Source of the DNA: Terana coerulea
Lineage: Eukaryota > Basidiomycota > Agaricomycetes > Polyporales > Phanerochaetaceae
Assembly: GCA_024811115.1 (NCBI GenBank)
Contig: JAKOGH010001116.1
Span: forward strand, 186,001-250,000
DNA length: 64,000 bases
Direction: 5' to 3'
Positions within the stretch are counted from its first letter, which is position 1. Each line of letters opens with the position of its first letter. Position numbers and translations under genes: made by a program. The notes under the pieces are model-generated. The model saw only the letters and a program-made list of their open reading frames with translations, was not told where the DNA came from and did no database searches. This document shows positions 47,357 to 57,868 of the stretch, in pieces.

Positions 47357-47763
47357 TAATGTTAGTTGGATTTTCGAGACCCTTTCGTTGGATAACCTCG
47401 TCAGTCTCTGTTTTCGTTCATTTTTCTTGGCGCACTTGCAAGGACACTCTCGTTTAGATACCTTTCCCTCGCAATACCTATTACTTGGCTCTCTCATTGA
47501 GTATCATATTACATTCATCTTGCCTAAATATCAGTGGATCTACATTTGTGTACGGACACCCAAAGGACCTCCTTCAGAGAGGACCGGCGCCTTTGGTACT
47601 CTACAGTTGCCTGATCGAGGGTGTGATGACGCTCTGAAGTCGATGATCTGAGTGTAATCTCAGTGCACACGAGAGGATCTAAAGCCAAAAACCCTACCGT
47701 AACTTTCTCTTCCCCTCCTCCACCTCAAAACGCTTCACATATCCGTTCACTTTATTCATTATT
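47357..47763. other. Intergenic, promoter of EBP1/CDB4-like gene
   Basis: About 400 bp. Pyrimidine-rich TTTCTCTTCCCCTCCTCCAC just before the ATG at 47764 is typical of highly expressed fungal genes. No gene seen. Confidence 0.4.
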
Positions 47764-49538
47764 ATGTCTGATACCACGAAGTCTGAGTCGACGAAGCCTG
47801 AGGAGGTGAAGGAGACCCCGCGCTCGACCGCGGAGGCCGATTTCACGAAATACAAGGTGAGCAGCCCCTAGAGCTGTGTTTGTGCACCTCTAGATCTGAT
47901 CAGACTCGTGTATTGGATGAACCCGCTATGATCTATGTAGACAGCGTCAGACATCGTTCACGCTGCGATCAAAAAGCTGGTCGAGCAGACCGTGGAGGGC
48001 GCCAAGGTCCTCGACCTCTGCATCGAGGGAGACAAGCTCGTCGAGCAAGGAACTGGTGGCGTATATAACAAGGCCATCAAGGGTGTGAAGGTACCAAAGG
48101 GTATGTTACCGCGTACTATCCCTCGTGATTTTTTTGAGCTCACAAGCGTGTTCTTTCGCGCGCTCTTTCTTGAAATTGTGCAGGCCTCGCGTTCCCCACA
48201 TCCGTCTCCGTCAACAACTGCGTCGCGCACTTCTCCCCGCTCTCGACGGATGCTCTCGCCGAGCAGACCCTCGCCAAGGGCGATGTCGTCAAGCTGCACC
48301 TCGGCGCGCACATCGACGGCTTTGCGGCCGTGAGCGCCGAGACCGTCGTCGTCGGTGCGTCGCCCGAAGAGCCCGTGACGGGACGCAAGGCGGACGTGCT
48401 GAAGGCGGCGCACACGGCTACTGAGGTCGCGATGCGTCTCGTGCGTGTCGGCAACAAGAACTGGACGGTCACGGACGCGGTCGCCAAGGTCGCGGCGGCA
48501 TTCAACTGCAAGCCCGTCGAGGGTGAGTCTGCGTATAGCTTCTAGCCAGCTAGTAGCTAACCCTACAGCCTCCAGGTATGCTCTCGTGCCAACAGTCTCA
48601 GAATGTGATTGACGGCAAGAAGCGTATCATCCTCAACCCAGTAAGCACGGACATAGGTCGTCAGAAATATAGGTGCTGAATAAAGCTGGTTATTAGTCAG
48701 AAGGTCAGAAGAAGGAGTTTGAGACTGCTACCTTCGCTGAGGGCGAGGTTTGGGGTGTCGACATCCTCATATCATCGGGAGAGGATGGCAAGGTAAGTAA
48801 AACACGCACAATCTGAGATCTATCGCTGAAATTAGCCACAAGGCCCGCGCCGAAGACTCGAGAACAACGATCTACCAGAAGGATTCCGACCGTCACCTAT
48901 CAGCTCAAGATGAAGACGTCACGGCTAATTTTCTCTGAGGTCCAAAAGAAGGCGGGCGCCTTCCCTTCAACGTCCGGGTGCTGGAGGACGAGAAGAAGGC
49001 ACGGCTGGGTCTCCAGGAGGCTGTCCAGCACGCCCTTGTTAAGCCCTACGATGTCATGTACGTATGTCCCCGTCGCATACTGTTTCAGCGCTGATACGTT
49101 TAGAATAGCTACACCCCAACAGGCACCTTCGTGGCTGCTTTCCACTTCACAATCGCACTGCTCCCCGCAGGCCCCGCTCTGGTCACCCAGGCACCCGTGT
49201 GGTACAAGCCCGAGCTTGTGAAGACCGAGAAGGAGCTCGAGGATGCCGAGCTTAAGGAGCTTCTGACCAAGCCTCTGCGCGAGGACAAGAAAAAGGCGAA
49301 GAAAGCCGCTAAGAAGACTGAGGGTGCTGAGGAAAAGCTTCGGCATGATTTCTGTGACTGGCTGAGGAGGAATGTATCATCCAACAGACACCGTGTAGCG
49401 ACAGCGCAGCCTTCGAGTTTTCTTGTAGCACTGACTCACCTGAACCTGAACAATTGTAGTCTCATGCGTACCCGGGACGCTGATGTACAACCAACCACTC
49501 TTGCTCCGAACCCTCATGTTGTATTCGTACGCATTTGA
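47764..49538 (+). CDS. Ebp1/PA2G4 (S. pombe Cdb4) homologue, methionine-aminopeptidase fold
   Basis: Non-catalytic member of the type 2 methionine aminopeptidase family, linked to ribosome assembly, growth control and nucleic acid binding. The N-terminus MSDTTKSESTKPEEVKETPR precedes TASDIVHAAIKKLVEQTVEG, KVLDLCIEGDKLVEQGTGG, KAIKGVKVPKGLAFPTSVSV, NNCVAHFSPLSTD, KGDVVKLHLGAHIDGFAAVS, GNKNWTVTDAVAKVAAAFNC, GMLSCQQSQNVIDGKKRIIL and TFAEGEVWGVDILISSGEDG. The PA2G4-type ending has FNVRVLEDEKKARLG, LVKPYDVMYTPTGTFVAAF, PVWYKPELVKTEKELED and a Lys-rich tail. The metal ligands of true aminopeptidases are not kept. After GAEEK the reading frame to 49538 looks unlike the family, so the real C-terminus may be reached by an unseen intron. 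Confidence 0.88.
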
Positions 49539-49563
49539 CAACTTGCCTCTCTTTCCTTGTGTT

Positions 49564-49962
49564 TCATGATGAAGGACCTCGCTCTGCCTCCTCGCCAAAC
49601 TCGCCAATCGTCCGTACGACGAGATCCACGTTTTCGAGATATGCGTTCACGACCAATCGTGCGAGACGCACCGTCAACGTCTTGAACGTCCTGCAACTCT
49701 CTATCAGCAACTCGATCTCTGAACACTTCTACGCGACGCATACGCTATGAGCACGTCGTCCTCGAGCTCTAGCGTCCGCTTGACGACCTGCGGTTGCAGC
49801 TCCTTGTCCACTTCAATCACTTGTTTAGCTATGGAAGCGTGTTTCGCGGAGGCGAAGGGCACTCGGACGGTTCTACACAAACAGCGTTGAGTTCCTCCAT
49901 CGTGTCTTGGTCCGTTAGAGTTCTTACACGGTGTGCCATGAACTCTCTTGAACGGTGGTCAT
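49564..49962 (-). CDS. PCC1: EKC/KEOPS complex subunit Pcc1
   Basis: Small three-exon gene. KEOPS makes the universal t6A37 tRNA modification and affects telomeres and transcription; Pcc1 is its dimerising subunit. Exon 1 starts MTTVQESSWHT (ATG at 49960-49962) and splices at GT|GTAAGA to TVRVPFASAKHASIAKQVIE, VDKELQPQVVKRTLELEDDV and LIA. A second intron (GTATGC...TTGCAG) leads to TFKTLTVRLARLVVNAYLEN, VDLVVRTIGEFGEEAERGPSS and a TGA at 49564-49566. The pattern ...A..VD.EL.P..V.R.L......L.A.F.......R..VN...E...LV..T...F is the family signature and covers almost the whole protein (about 90 residues). Tail-to-tail with the previous gene, whose reading frame ends 25 bp away. Confidence 0.88.
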
Positions 49963-52900
49963 CGTGGTTCAGGAACAAGTGCTGGGAACCTCTACTGCGT
50001 TGGCGGTCTGCTGAGACATGCCAGGACTCCTCCGCCGACCAAAACGGGATTCTCGCTGAAGCCTGCGATTCTAGACGTGCTTCAACAAGGCTATATATAT
50101 GACCATTGGTATTGTTCTCGCCATCGGAGGTATGTCCAAGGCCCGTAGGTGGGTTACTGGCAGCTTACACATGTTATGCAGTCGCCCATAATGCTCGTAG
50201 TCACTGGGGCTATTCTTCGTCGAGGATAATGTCTGGTTGATTGGTTTGTTGTGGTGCCTTCACCTGTCGAACGTTATCGACCAAGACTAATCAGAGGTAC
50301 TTGTGTATTCCCAACCGTCGTCCTACCACGACATTAGCTATAAATACGGGCAACTACAGAGATGAGAACCGCAAGCCAGTCTCTGCTCCCACAAGCATCC
50401 TAACCAGCAAACCAGCAAAAGTTCTGCCACCTCGATGTCGAATATGGATGCACCAGGAGATGTTACAGCTCCGAGCCGCGCGAACATTCGCGAATCTTTC
50501 TTTCCACAGGTGGACCCCAACAGCCGGCTCATGATAATACCTGTCGCAGATGAAGAGTGTGCAGGTGTGCTCGTTCATCTTTAAGATTTTCTTCCCTAAC
50601 TTCAGTCGTCTTAGGAACAGGTAGTTATTTTGTCCGTACCATTCAATATCAGCAGGCTGCTAACCAGCGCGTTCAGCCCAGCATTGTTACCGCAGATATT
50701 TCGTGCAGGTCGACGGCTCTCAGGATCGGTATCTCGTGAAGTACACTGAGGATGAAGGTTCATTTCAATCCTTGGCAATTGAGGTTCAGTTTTTCCTGTT
50801 TGGTCATATCCGTCGGTGTGCCCTAATATAAAGCTATAGGCAGCTCTCATACTGTGGCTGGCTATCATTCGAGGAGAGCGGTCTAACCCCCTTCCAAGGC
50901 TCGCCTGGTTTCATTTCAGAAATGAGAAGCAAGCCCCTGTTCCCTCTGCAAATCCCTGTTATGCTTGTGTTTTGGATATTGGCTGGTGCGTGTCGTTTTC
51001 TTTCACTATCAACATCTTTCATACTAGGATTGTTGTCTAGCCTTTCACAGAGGTGACTGCCATGCAGGCCCACGATTTGTTGTCAGATAAAGACAGTATT
51101 GGGCTACACAGCAAACAACTCTTGGAGGCTTTCACCCAGTGTCAATTGGTAATTGAGAGGATTTTCCCTCTGACCTCAGTGAGCAAGGTCGTCAATTGCG
51201 CCTATATTCATCAGCTCATGGGGAAATAGTTCCCGCGGCCAGAAGACTACAAGGGCAAGAACCGTGAGCTTGCCGTTACGCTGTACAAGATGGGTGCTTT
51301 CAAGGATGCGTGCCAGTATTCTCTGAACTTCAACTGTAATACGTGGAAGGACATCTATGTAGGCAGGGCCGACATCACGTCGGTAAGTTCATATCAAGCC
51401 TGTGTTTGTGTTTGTGTCTCTGTGCGCAAGACCATGCTAAATTACCTCATAGCTCTGCCTTACAAATTGGGAACTCATCGATTTGAAATCAGTTGCTCAG
51501 CTGAAGCTCGCGCATCCTACCTAGTTTTCGCACCAAAAGTTGAATAAGGCACATGCAGAAGAGCTGGAACTAGAGTATTGTTTGGATTATTCGTGCGACT
51601 ATGTCTCTCACATACGGTACCAACTGCTGTCCCAGTGTGAAGAGTCAGGCGTGGCAACAGACAGTGAATATGGCAAGGAGATGGTGGTTACACCTGTTGC
51701 GTCGACGGATCCTTCCAATATTTGCGTAGGTCCTGTTTGTTTGCTTGCCATCAGCATGGATAGCTGACAGTGTTGTGTGGTAGGTGCATGCAGTCTACTA
51801 CGGGAATCGGCGCAGTTATCTGGTCAAACACGCGCATGATCCCGCTGCTGTGGCACAGCTTCGTAGTGAGGTTCGAGATGATCTCTTCTCCTTTGAGTAC
51901 CCTTATTGATCTCACGCAGGTGCAACTGGTACAGAATATTCGGAACCTCAGAAACAGCCCGCCAATAACCTACTTGTGGAGTAATATTACTCAAACTGAT
52001 CATCAGCTCTCTGCTATTGTGATATACAGATCAGTCGGTCCTTTTACTTGCATTTGACACGCCCCATACTCATCTCTGGTGTAGCTTGGCGGCCAACCTC
52101 TCATTCGGTGCTTAGAGCAGATGAACAAAAGCTCGCACAAAGAGTGGGCCGAATTGGCAGAAAAATTGGCAGCAAGATATGCTGACTGGACAGTTCGCAT
52201 CGCTCTGTTACGTGGAGGTGTTAAGCTAGTTCGTCTGTTTAAGAACAGTTTGGAATTCATTGCAGAGCCGACTACACATACCGGCGAAGAAGATCAGTGG
52301 TCCAAGAGTGTCACACTCGATTTCAGCAGTGGCTTGGGCTCTCTTGGCGATACTGTTGTTGACTGGAGCTCGAATGAAATAGTGAGTTCTTGACTTTGCG
52401 TGTCAGCCATGAGTGCGCAATCCGTTAATCATTGATGTAGGTTTCTATCTCGGATTTCCGCCTTGTGCCCGTCTTGGTGCAGACTCAAGCGGGGTGACTC
52501 TCGGAGGGGAAGCTCGAAATGGTTTATCCGCTACCCTAGGTGGCTGCAGGAGATGAGTACCGAAGAGAAGGATTCACTTCAAAAACGTTTGCCCGCTATG
52601 TTAGACAAATCTGCAAGGATCACTCGGTAAACGTAGAGCCTGAGGATCCTAACATATTCTATGCTTAGAATAAAATGTGCATTTAGGATCGTATTTCGCT
52701 GTATATCATGCGCGTCGCAATCTATGACAGAAACGAGCGGAAAAGTGCAAACACAAGCTGGCTTGCGTATTTGTGAGATATCTACGCGAACAATGCCACT
52801 TTGATCCTGGATCTCGTCTCGAACACTACTTACTACGTTGGTTTTCTGCTCGAGTAGTATGGCTACTGCTTTGGTATATACTTACTCAGGTAGTGGGCCG

Positions 52901-53230
52901 GCCACCTTGACTGTGGCGCAAGATGTCCAAAGGGTGCCAGTGGCTATATATACAATAGCTTGAGTGACTGGGGAGCTTGAGTGACTCAAGCTCCGAGTCG
53001 TCAAAGCACGGCCCCTTAGGCCTTAGTAGATGCGGCCACGCACGGGCCCAGCGCGACGTCAGTCTCCCCCTGATACTCTGAGTGTGGCCCTTCATTTTAG
53101 GTACGCTTGATTGCGACGCTAAGTCTTTGTCAACTTTGCTAATACAATAAATCACTTGAGTGCGGCCAAGTCGGGGGAGACTCGGAGGTGGCCATGGCTA
53201 GTGCGCTGCATATCCATAAAATAGGCTACA
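49963..53230 (+). pseudogene. Unresolved region: probable decayed multi-exon gene(s)
   Basis: Plus-strand fragments look coding but cannot be joined into an intact gene. They are MSNMDAPGDVTAPSRANIRE (about 50.44 kb), YFVRTIQYQQAANQRVQPSI (50.63), QVDGSQDRYLVKYTEDEGSF (50.70), FEESGLTPFQGSPGFISEMR (50.87), HDLLSDKDSIGLHSKQLLEA (51.07) and FPRPEDYKGKNRELAVTLYK (51.23). Further on are AHAEELELEYCLDYSCDYVS (51.55), VHAVYYGNRRSYLVKHAHDP (51.79) and HKEWAELAEKLAARYADWTV (52.14). An in-frame TAG at 51228-51230 separates two clearly continuous segments. I do not recognise the family. 52.7-53.2 kb shows nothing. Could be a real gene with many introns and assembly errors, but decay is more likely. Confidence 0.35.
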
Positions 53231-54641
53231 ATGGCATGCACATCCACAGCTTCAGGGATCTATCTGACAATTCGTCATGCCAAGTCAACAGGAGAGCTAC
53301 ATAAAAACCACATCTGCCTGCTCGCTGGATGCGATGCGGCAGAGGTAAAGCTGCAGCGGAGGGCTGTGGTCAAGAAAGATGGTGAGCGGTGTAAACTATC
53401 TTAAGAGCCTCTCACAAGCTGAGCTACCGCGTTTTAGACCACAGCTACGTCGTGAGTATTTTTGTCGGTTCCATCTGCAGTCTCGGTACTGAGCCTGTCT
53501 CTATGTCATGGCAGGAGTACGATGCTCAGTCGCCTGGGAAGAGGTACCTCTTCAAAAGCTCTCGCGGAATCTGGGTCCTCAAAATCATGGAAGAGGTCTG
53601 TACGCCTCGAATTTCTTTTTTACGCACTGCGGATACCGACGTCTTCTGTAGGCCGCCATCATGAAGTATCTGGCCGCTCAGGGAGACTTGGGCCCAATAA
53701 AGTTCGTCGCGCCGTGTCCTCCCTGGAAAAGCACTCCTCATGGCTCGAAACGCTACGGCGAGGTCGTTTATGAGATTGTAAGTCCGCCTGAAGCCCTAAA
53801 TCCCCTCGCTGTGCAGACGCGATGCTGACAACGTCCATAGCCAAAAGGGACTTTACCTGTGACCCAGCCGTATACGATGCACTGGAGCCGTCCTGGACAC
53901 AGGGAACAGTTTGACATGGCGGCACAGTTCGCCGAAACGATATCGCGTCTTCTGATCCATACAACTATGCGAGAGCTCCGGACCTACGAAACGCTCCGTG
54001 TACGGAAGGATAAGTCCAAGATGCCATATTATTGGCTGGGATCGAGAAGGAGTAACCTCCCGCCCGGCGTACGCTATCGTGAAGTCCGACTGTGTTTGGA
54101 TCTGCGACGCACGTCGCTCGAAGACATATACGGCGAGCCAGACAAGACTGTGAGTACACGTCTTGCCGTCCTCAGACGCAACGCTCATCACCCGTGGGTT
54201 GTATAGCTGTACATCATCGGCGGAGACTGGATGATGCTCTCTAAGCTTAATGACGACATGAACTTTATTACATACCCGCAGTGGATGCTCACCCCAAAGG
54301 AGGAGAAGCACTCGAAGGACGGCGGCCGGGCACAGCGATTGATAGACCTCCGGAAGGATTTCAAGAACAGCATCTATGAGAGTCTTGAGAAGCTCGACCA
54401 GGCCGTCTATGACCGCCTGCAGCCCGTCCTGGAAACCCAACTGGGGAAACGGGACAGCTTCCCCACTTGCAATTGGGAAAAGGATCCAGACTTCCAAGCC
54501 GAAATGGAAGAGATTGATAGGCGTGCGTATTCAGATGACGATAACAGACGTCGGTCTTTCGTCTGGTTCGAAAATTATGAGCAGTTGCTAGACCAACCGG
54601 CAGCGGACTCGGACGACGAGCGTACTGTGATCAACGGATAA
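53231..54641 (+). CDS. Unrecognised intracellular protein
   Basis: Starts MACTSTASGIYLTIRHAKST (ATG at 53231), with CCATAAAATAGG just upstream as a possible TATA element. Short introns join GELHKNHICLLAGCDAAEVK, DHSYVEYDAQSPGKRYLFKS, SRGIWVLKIMEE, IMKYLAAQGDLGPIKFVAPC, RYGEVVYE and PKGTLPVTQPYTMHWSRPGH. Then come MAAQFAETISRLLIHTTMRE, LRTYETLRVRKDKSKMPYYW, YREVRLCLDLRRTSLEDIYG and YIIGGDWMMLSKLNDDMNFI. The C-terminus is polar and acidic, ending DERTVING. No signal peptide, membrane helix or known catalytic motif was found, and no family is recognised. Coherent exon structure and composition make it a real gene. Confidence 0.55.
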
Positions 54642-55082
54642 CCAGGCGTTGGACACCAGCACGATCGAGGGAAGATCTTGAATATCCTGAAGCATAGTAC
54701 CGACGAGACCGTGTACTGATTCGATGTAACAGTATCGAAATGGTCTGAAGGGAGCAATCAAATCTTCACCGTTCATAGAATTCGCATTAGAATACACAGC
54801 AACACAAGGAAAAATAGGAGGGCACTGTAGAAAGTCGAGTTTGAAGGGCCGGGAATAGGTGTATCGCATGGCGGGTGTGAGCCTCCTGCAAGACTCACAC
54901 TGAGCATTCCTCTCTAATGACAGGGCGTGTAGGAGCTCGACGCCCGTCAGAAGAGTGAACGGCGTGGATGAATGGGAACCGGTGTATAGATAAGAGAAAA
55001 GCAACCCAACATTACCACAAAATGCAGATCGTGCCCAAGCTATCAGAAGAAGCTTGGGATAGATGGCAGCATGGTCCTTTAT
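54642..55082. other. Intergenic (convergent 3' ends)
   Basis: About 440 bp between two convergent genes; no gene supported. Confidence 0.35.
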
Positions 55083-56449
55083 TCAACGGGTCAACGTCAG
55101 CGTCCAAAGTGGTAGAGTCGAGGGTACGTACACAGCAAAGGCGCCGGCGGCGAACAGCAGGCCGCCCCATGCGAGCTGCTTGCGCTCCGGCGGCATGTTC
55201 GCAAGGCCGCGGACGCGGCTGTTGCTCACGAGCGCACGCTCCTCCACCTCCGTCTCGGGCTCCATGATGTTGAGCTTGTATTCCGTCTCTTCCTCACGCT
55301 CGCGTTTCTGCGCGGCTTGCACCTCGGATGCGTGGTCCGCCGCCGCCTGTGCGAGCGCAGCAGCACGCTCGGCCTTGAGCCGCTCGATCAGCTCCTTCTG
55401 CTCGCGCACGTCCTCCTCGTGGCTCGGCTGCGCGACGGTGACGACCTGCTCGTACTCCTCGTCGACCGCGGTCTCGTCCGAGCCGATGTGCGTCGCGAGG
55501 TGCTCGCGCACCGCGACGGCCGTCTTCGGCGTCTTGAGCGGGGATATCTGGTTCGCCGGCGTCGTCGGGGCGGGGCTGCGCAGCCGGGTCGAACGCCTAG
55601 CAGAGGAAGGTGAGACGGGGTGCGAGGCGCGTTGGGGCGTTTTAGCTCGCCTGGCGGGGGTCGCCGCCACAGGGGACGGTGCGGCGGCTGGAGAGCCCTC
55701 CCGGCGCCGCTTCACGGGGTGCGGGCTCTGGGGCGGGGGCGCGGTGTGCGTCTGGGCGGTGATGGGCGAGGCGACCGGGGTCGGCTGCTGCACGCTCTTC
55801 GACGACTTGCGGAAGATGATGTTGGGCGCGGGCTCGGCGGCCGCGAGCGGGGCGATGATGTCCGCAATGTGGTAGTCCTTTGCGATCTCCAACGCCACTT
55901 CGGGCGTGACCCATGTGCCGGCAAAGCGGGCCTTCCCAGACTTGTTTGCGCCGGCGGTGTCGTAAGTCATCTTGACCCAGGTGGCCTCCTTGCGCTCAAT
56001 GTCTTCCGAGGCGGTGGGGAAGGCCGTGCGAAACATGGTGGTAAGGCTGATAGCACCTGTGTCTAGTCTGCGAAGGATAAAAGCATGGCTGCCGGGCTTT
56101 CAACCGCTGTGAGCCCATGTAAGAACCTTATAAGAGAAGCATCTGCCCATACCGTAGCAATCTTCATGCGAGCGACCTATCCTTACAATCAGCTTGCAAA
56201 GCGCGATGAAGAAGTGTCTCCACGCACCACTGTTGACTGCCCATCCCTGACTATTTCCTGAAACTTGACTGGAGGTACTTTCGAAGGATCAACTGCAAAA
56301 GGAGGACGTGAGTAGTCAGCCTCCTGTGATTACGAGCGAGGGCGAATGAACGGACGGTTCTTGATGTTCGGATTGAGGTGGGTGAAAGGCAGTGGTGGCC
56401 GTTGGATGGGAGAGCCCTTTGCGGCGGAGAGCTTAGGATGAGAAGCCAT
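55083..56449 (-). CDS. Bqt4-like inner nuclear membrane protein (APSES/KilA-N domain, C-terminal anchor)
   Basis: S. pombe Bqt4 sits in the inner nuclear membrane and tethers telomeres to the envelope. The start at 56449 gives MASHPKLSAAKGSPIQRPPL and FTHLNPNIKNRPFIRPR. Next exons encode VDPSKVPPVKFQEIVRDGQS, then HAFILRRLDTGAISLTTMFR and TAFPTASEDIERKEATWVK, RFAGTWVTPEVALEIAKDYH, which together form the KilA-N/APSES fold. A long Pro/Ser/Thr-rich region with basic RRSTRLR is followed by a Glu/Ala-rich coiled coil (EEDVREQKELIERLKAERAA). A single C-terminal membrane helix, QLAWGGLLFAAGAFAVYVPS, ends the protein. The APSES domain without the usual transcription-factor ankyrin repeats, plus the tail anchor, point to Bqt4. 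The exact first introns (56.1-56.35 kb) were placed by homology. Confidence 0.78.
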
Positions 56450-56660
56450 TTCGTGCAGGGATCAGACGCGAGGCGTGTAACAAGCTGGCCGAGCACAACC
56501 AAGTTCGTTCTACCCCATTTGGGCGCCTGGGTGAATTCCAAGTTCCGCCGGCATTTGCCGAAGCGGCTTACCGCTCTCGGCCGCCAGCCATCGTTGCTCA
56601 CTCTTGCCTCTTACGTTCAGCCCTCACAATGTCAGCCATTCTCGTGCCAGAAAATCCGTT

Positions 56661-57459
56661 TTATTCTTCGGGTGACCAGTCACTCGAGGTATCCGAACGG
56701 TCTTCAAGAAACATAGGCTTATATCGGATATCCACGTATGCTTGTACTTCAATCACTTCGCCGCCCGCTGATACGGTAAAGGACTGAGCGAGTGGGCTTC
56801 TCGGACTCGTGCGACTAGGCGTTACGTTAACTTGCACACGGTCAGTCGACCGACGTTCGGTGAGCGGGATGCCGTGCCATATTGCGGACTCAGAACGCAG
56901 AGCAGCCGCCGAGCTTGCATGATCAAGCCGGCTCACTATCGCCACCCGCGCTCTCGGCGGCGGTTTCGAGGGTGACTTCGACTGTTCACGCGGCTGTGTA
57001 TTCGGCGAAGATTTGGTTGAACGACTAGTAGGAGCATCGGTGAGGTTTGGTGTCACCCACTAATGCCTGTCAAGATTAGCCCACGTACAGAGAGGATAGA
57101 GGACGTACCAGCAGCTCGAATACGTTATTGGAGAGCATCATGTACCGTTCCATGGTACTTGGTGACCTCCGAGACTGCTTCTTCCTCAACTGTGCCTCTG
57201 CCTTCTTGACCGCCACCACCATGTACGACCGCTGCACTACTGGCTGAAGACTACGCCACGTCGCTGCTAGTGGTGTTCTGTACTCGGCTCGCCTGCGTTG
57301 CGGATTGGCTTTAGTTTTCTGGCATATCAAGGCGGGCGAAAGAAGTACTCACGAAGGGTTACAAAAGTTTCCGTCGACGTGGTTGGCCGTCTCCTCCCAC
57401 CCAGCAGGCAGGTGCAACGACTCGAACTTGGCAGACTGTGACTGTAGGCTGGAGGACAT
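56661..57459 (-). CDS. Unrecognised protein with basic helical middle
   Basis: Three exons. Exon 1 starts MSSSLQSQSAKFESLHLPAG and reads WEETANHVDGNFCNP, ending TC|GTGAGT. Acceptor AACGCAG gives RAEYRTPLAATWRSLQPVVQ, RSYMVVAVKKAEAQLRKKQS and ERYMMLSNNVFELL. Donor GTACGT and acceptor CATTAG lead to WVTPNLTDAPTSRS. The C-terminus is Ser/Pro/Arg-rich and ends VIEVQAYVDIRYKPMFLEDR and SDWSPEE. No family recognised; no signal peptide or membrane helix. The consistent splice phases and the intact frame support a real gene. Confidence 0.5.
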
Positions 57460-57868
57460 TTTGTGGTTGTGGCAAGCAACAGAATAATGTGGAGTCGCCT
57501 CCGGGGACCACACCGGTGTTTATACCACGCTCTCCGGCGTGTGATCGGGAGAAAGTGACGACAAAGCACTTTTGCGGGTGAGCCGATAAGTACTAGCCGT
57601 CCGTAAGCGGACAGTCGTCTCGATCTTTGGGCCCCGTTTCCAAGTCAGGCCGCCGTGTCGGCACCGGGCGACGTCCGAGCATCCCGGGACAGCGTCTGCG
57701 CAAGGAAGGACTGTCCACTGGATCAAACAAGGATGTCTTAAGAAAGTTGGTCTACGGTATACATGGCCTCTACAGTAAACAACAACATTGTACATAGTAT
57801 ATCGTACACTCTATAGTTGGTTTCGCTGTGTAACTCGCGCTTCTCCTTTCTATTCCGTTCCGTTCAGT
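57460..57868. other. Intergenic
   Basis: About 410 bp between the start of the leftward hypothetical gene and the stop of the leftward phosphofructokinase. It presumably holds the promoter of the former; no gene seen. Confidence 0.35.

Noticed and set aside
53000..53230. Pairs of GAGTGACT/CTTGAGTG and GGCC words before the gene at 53231 as a structured repeat
   Set aside because: Short, imperfect and not tandem; within what is expected for intergenic sequence.
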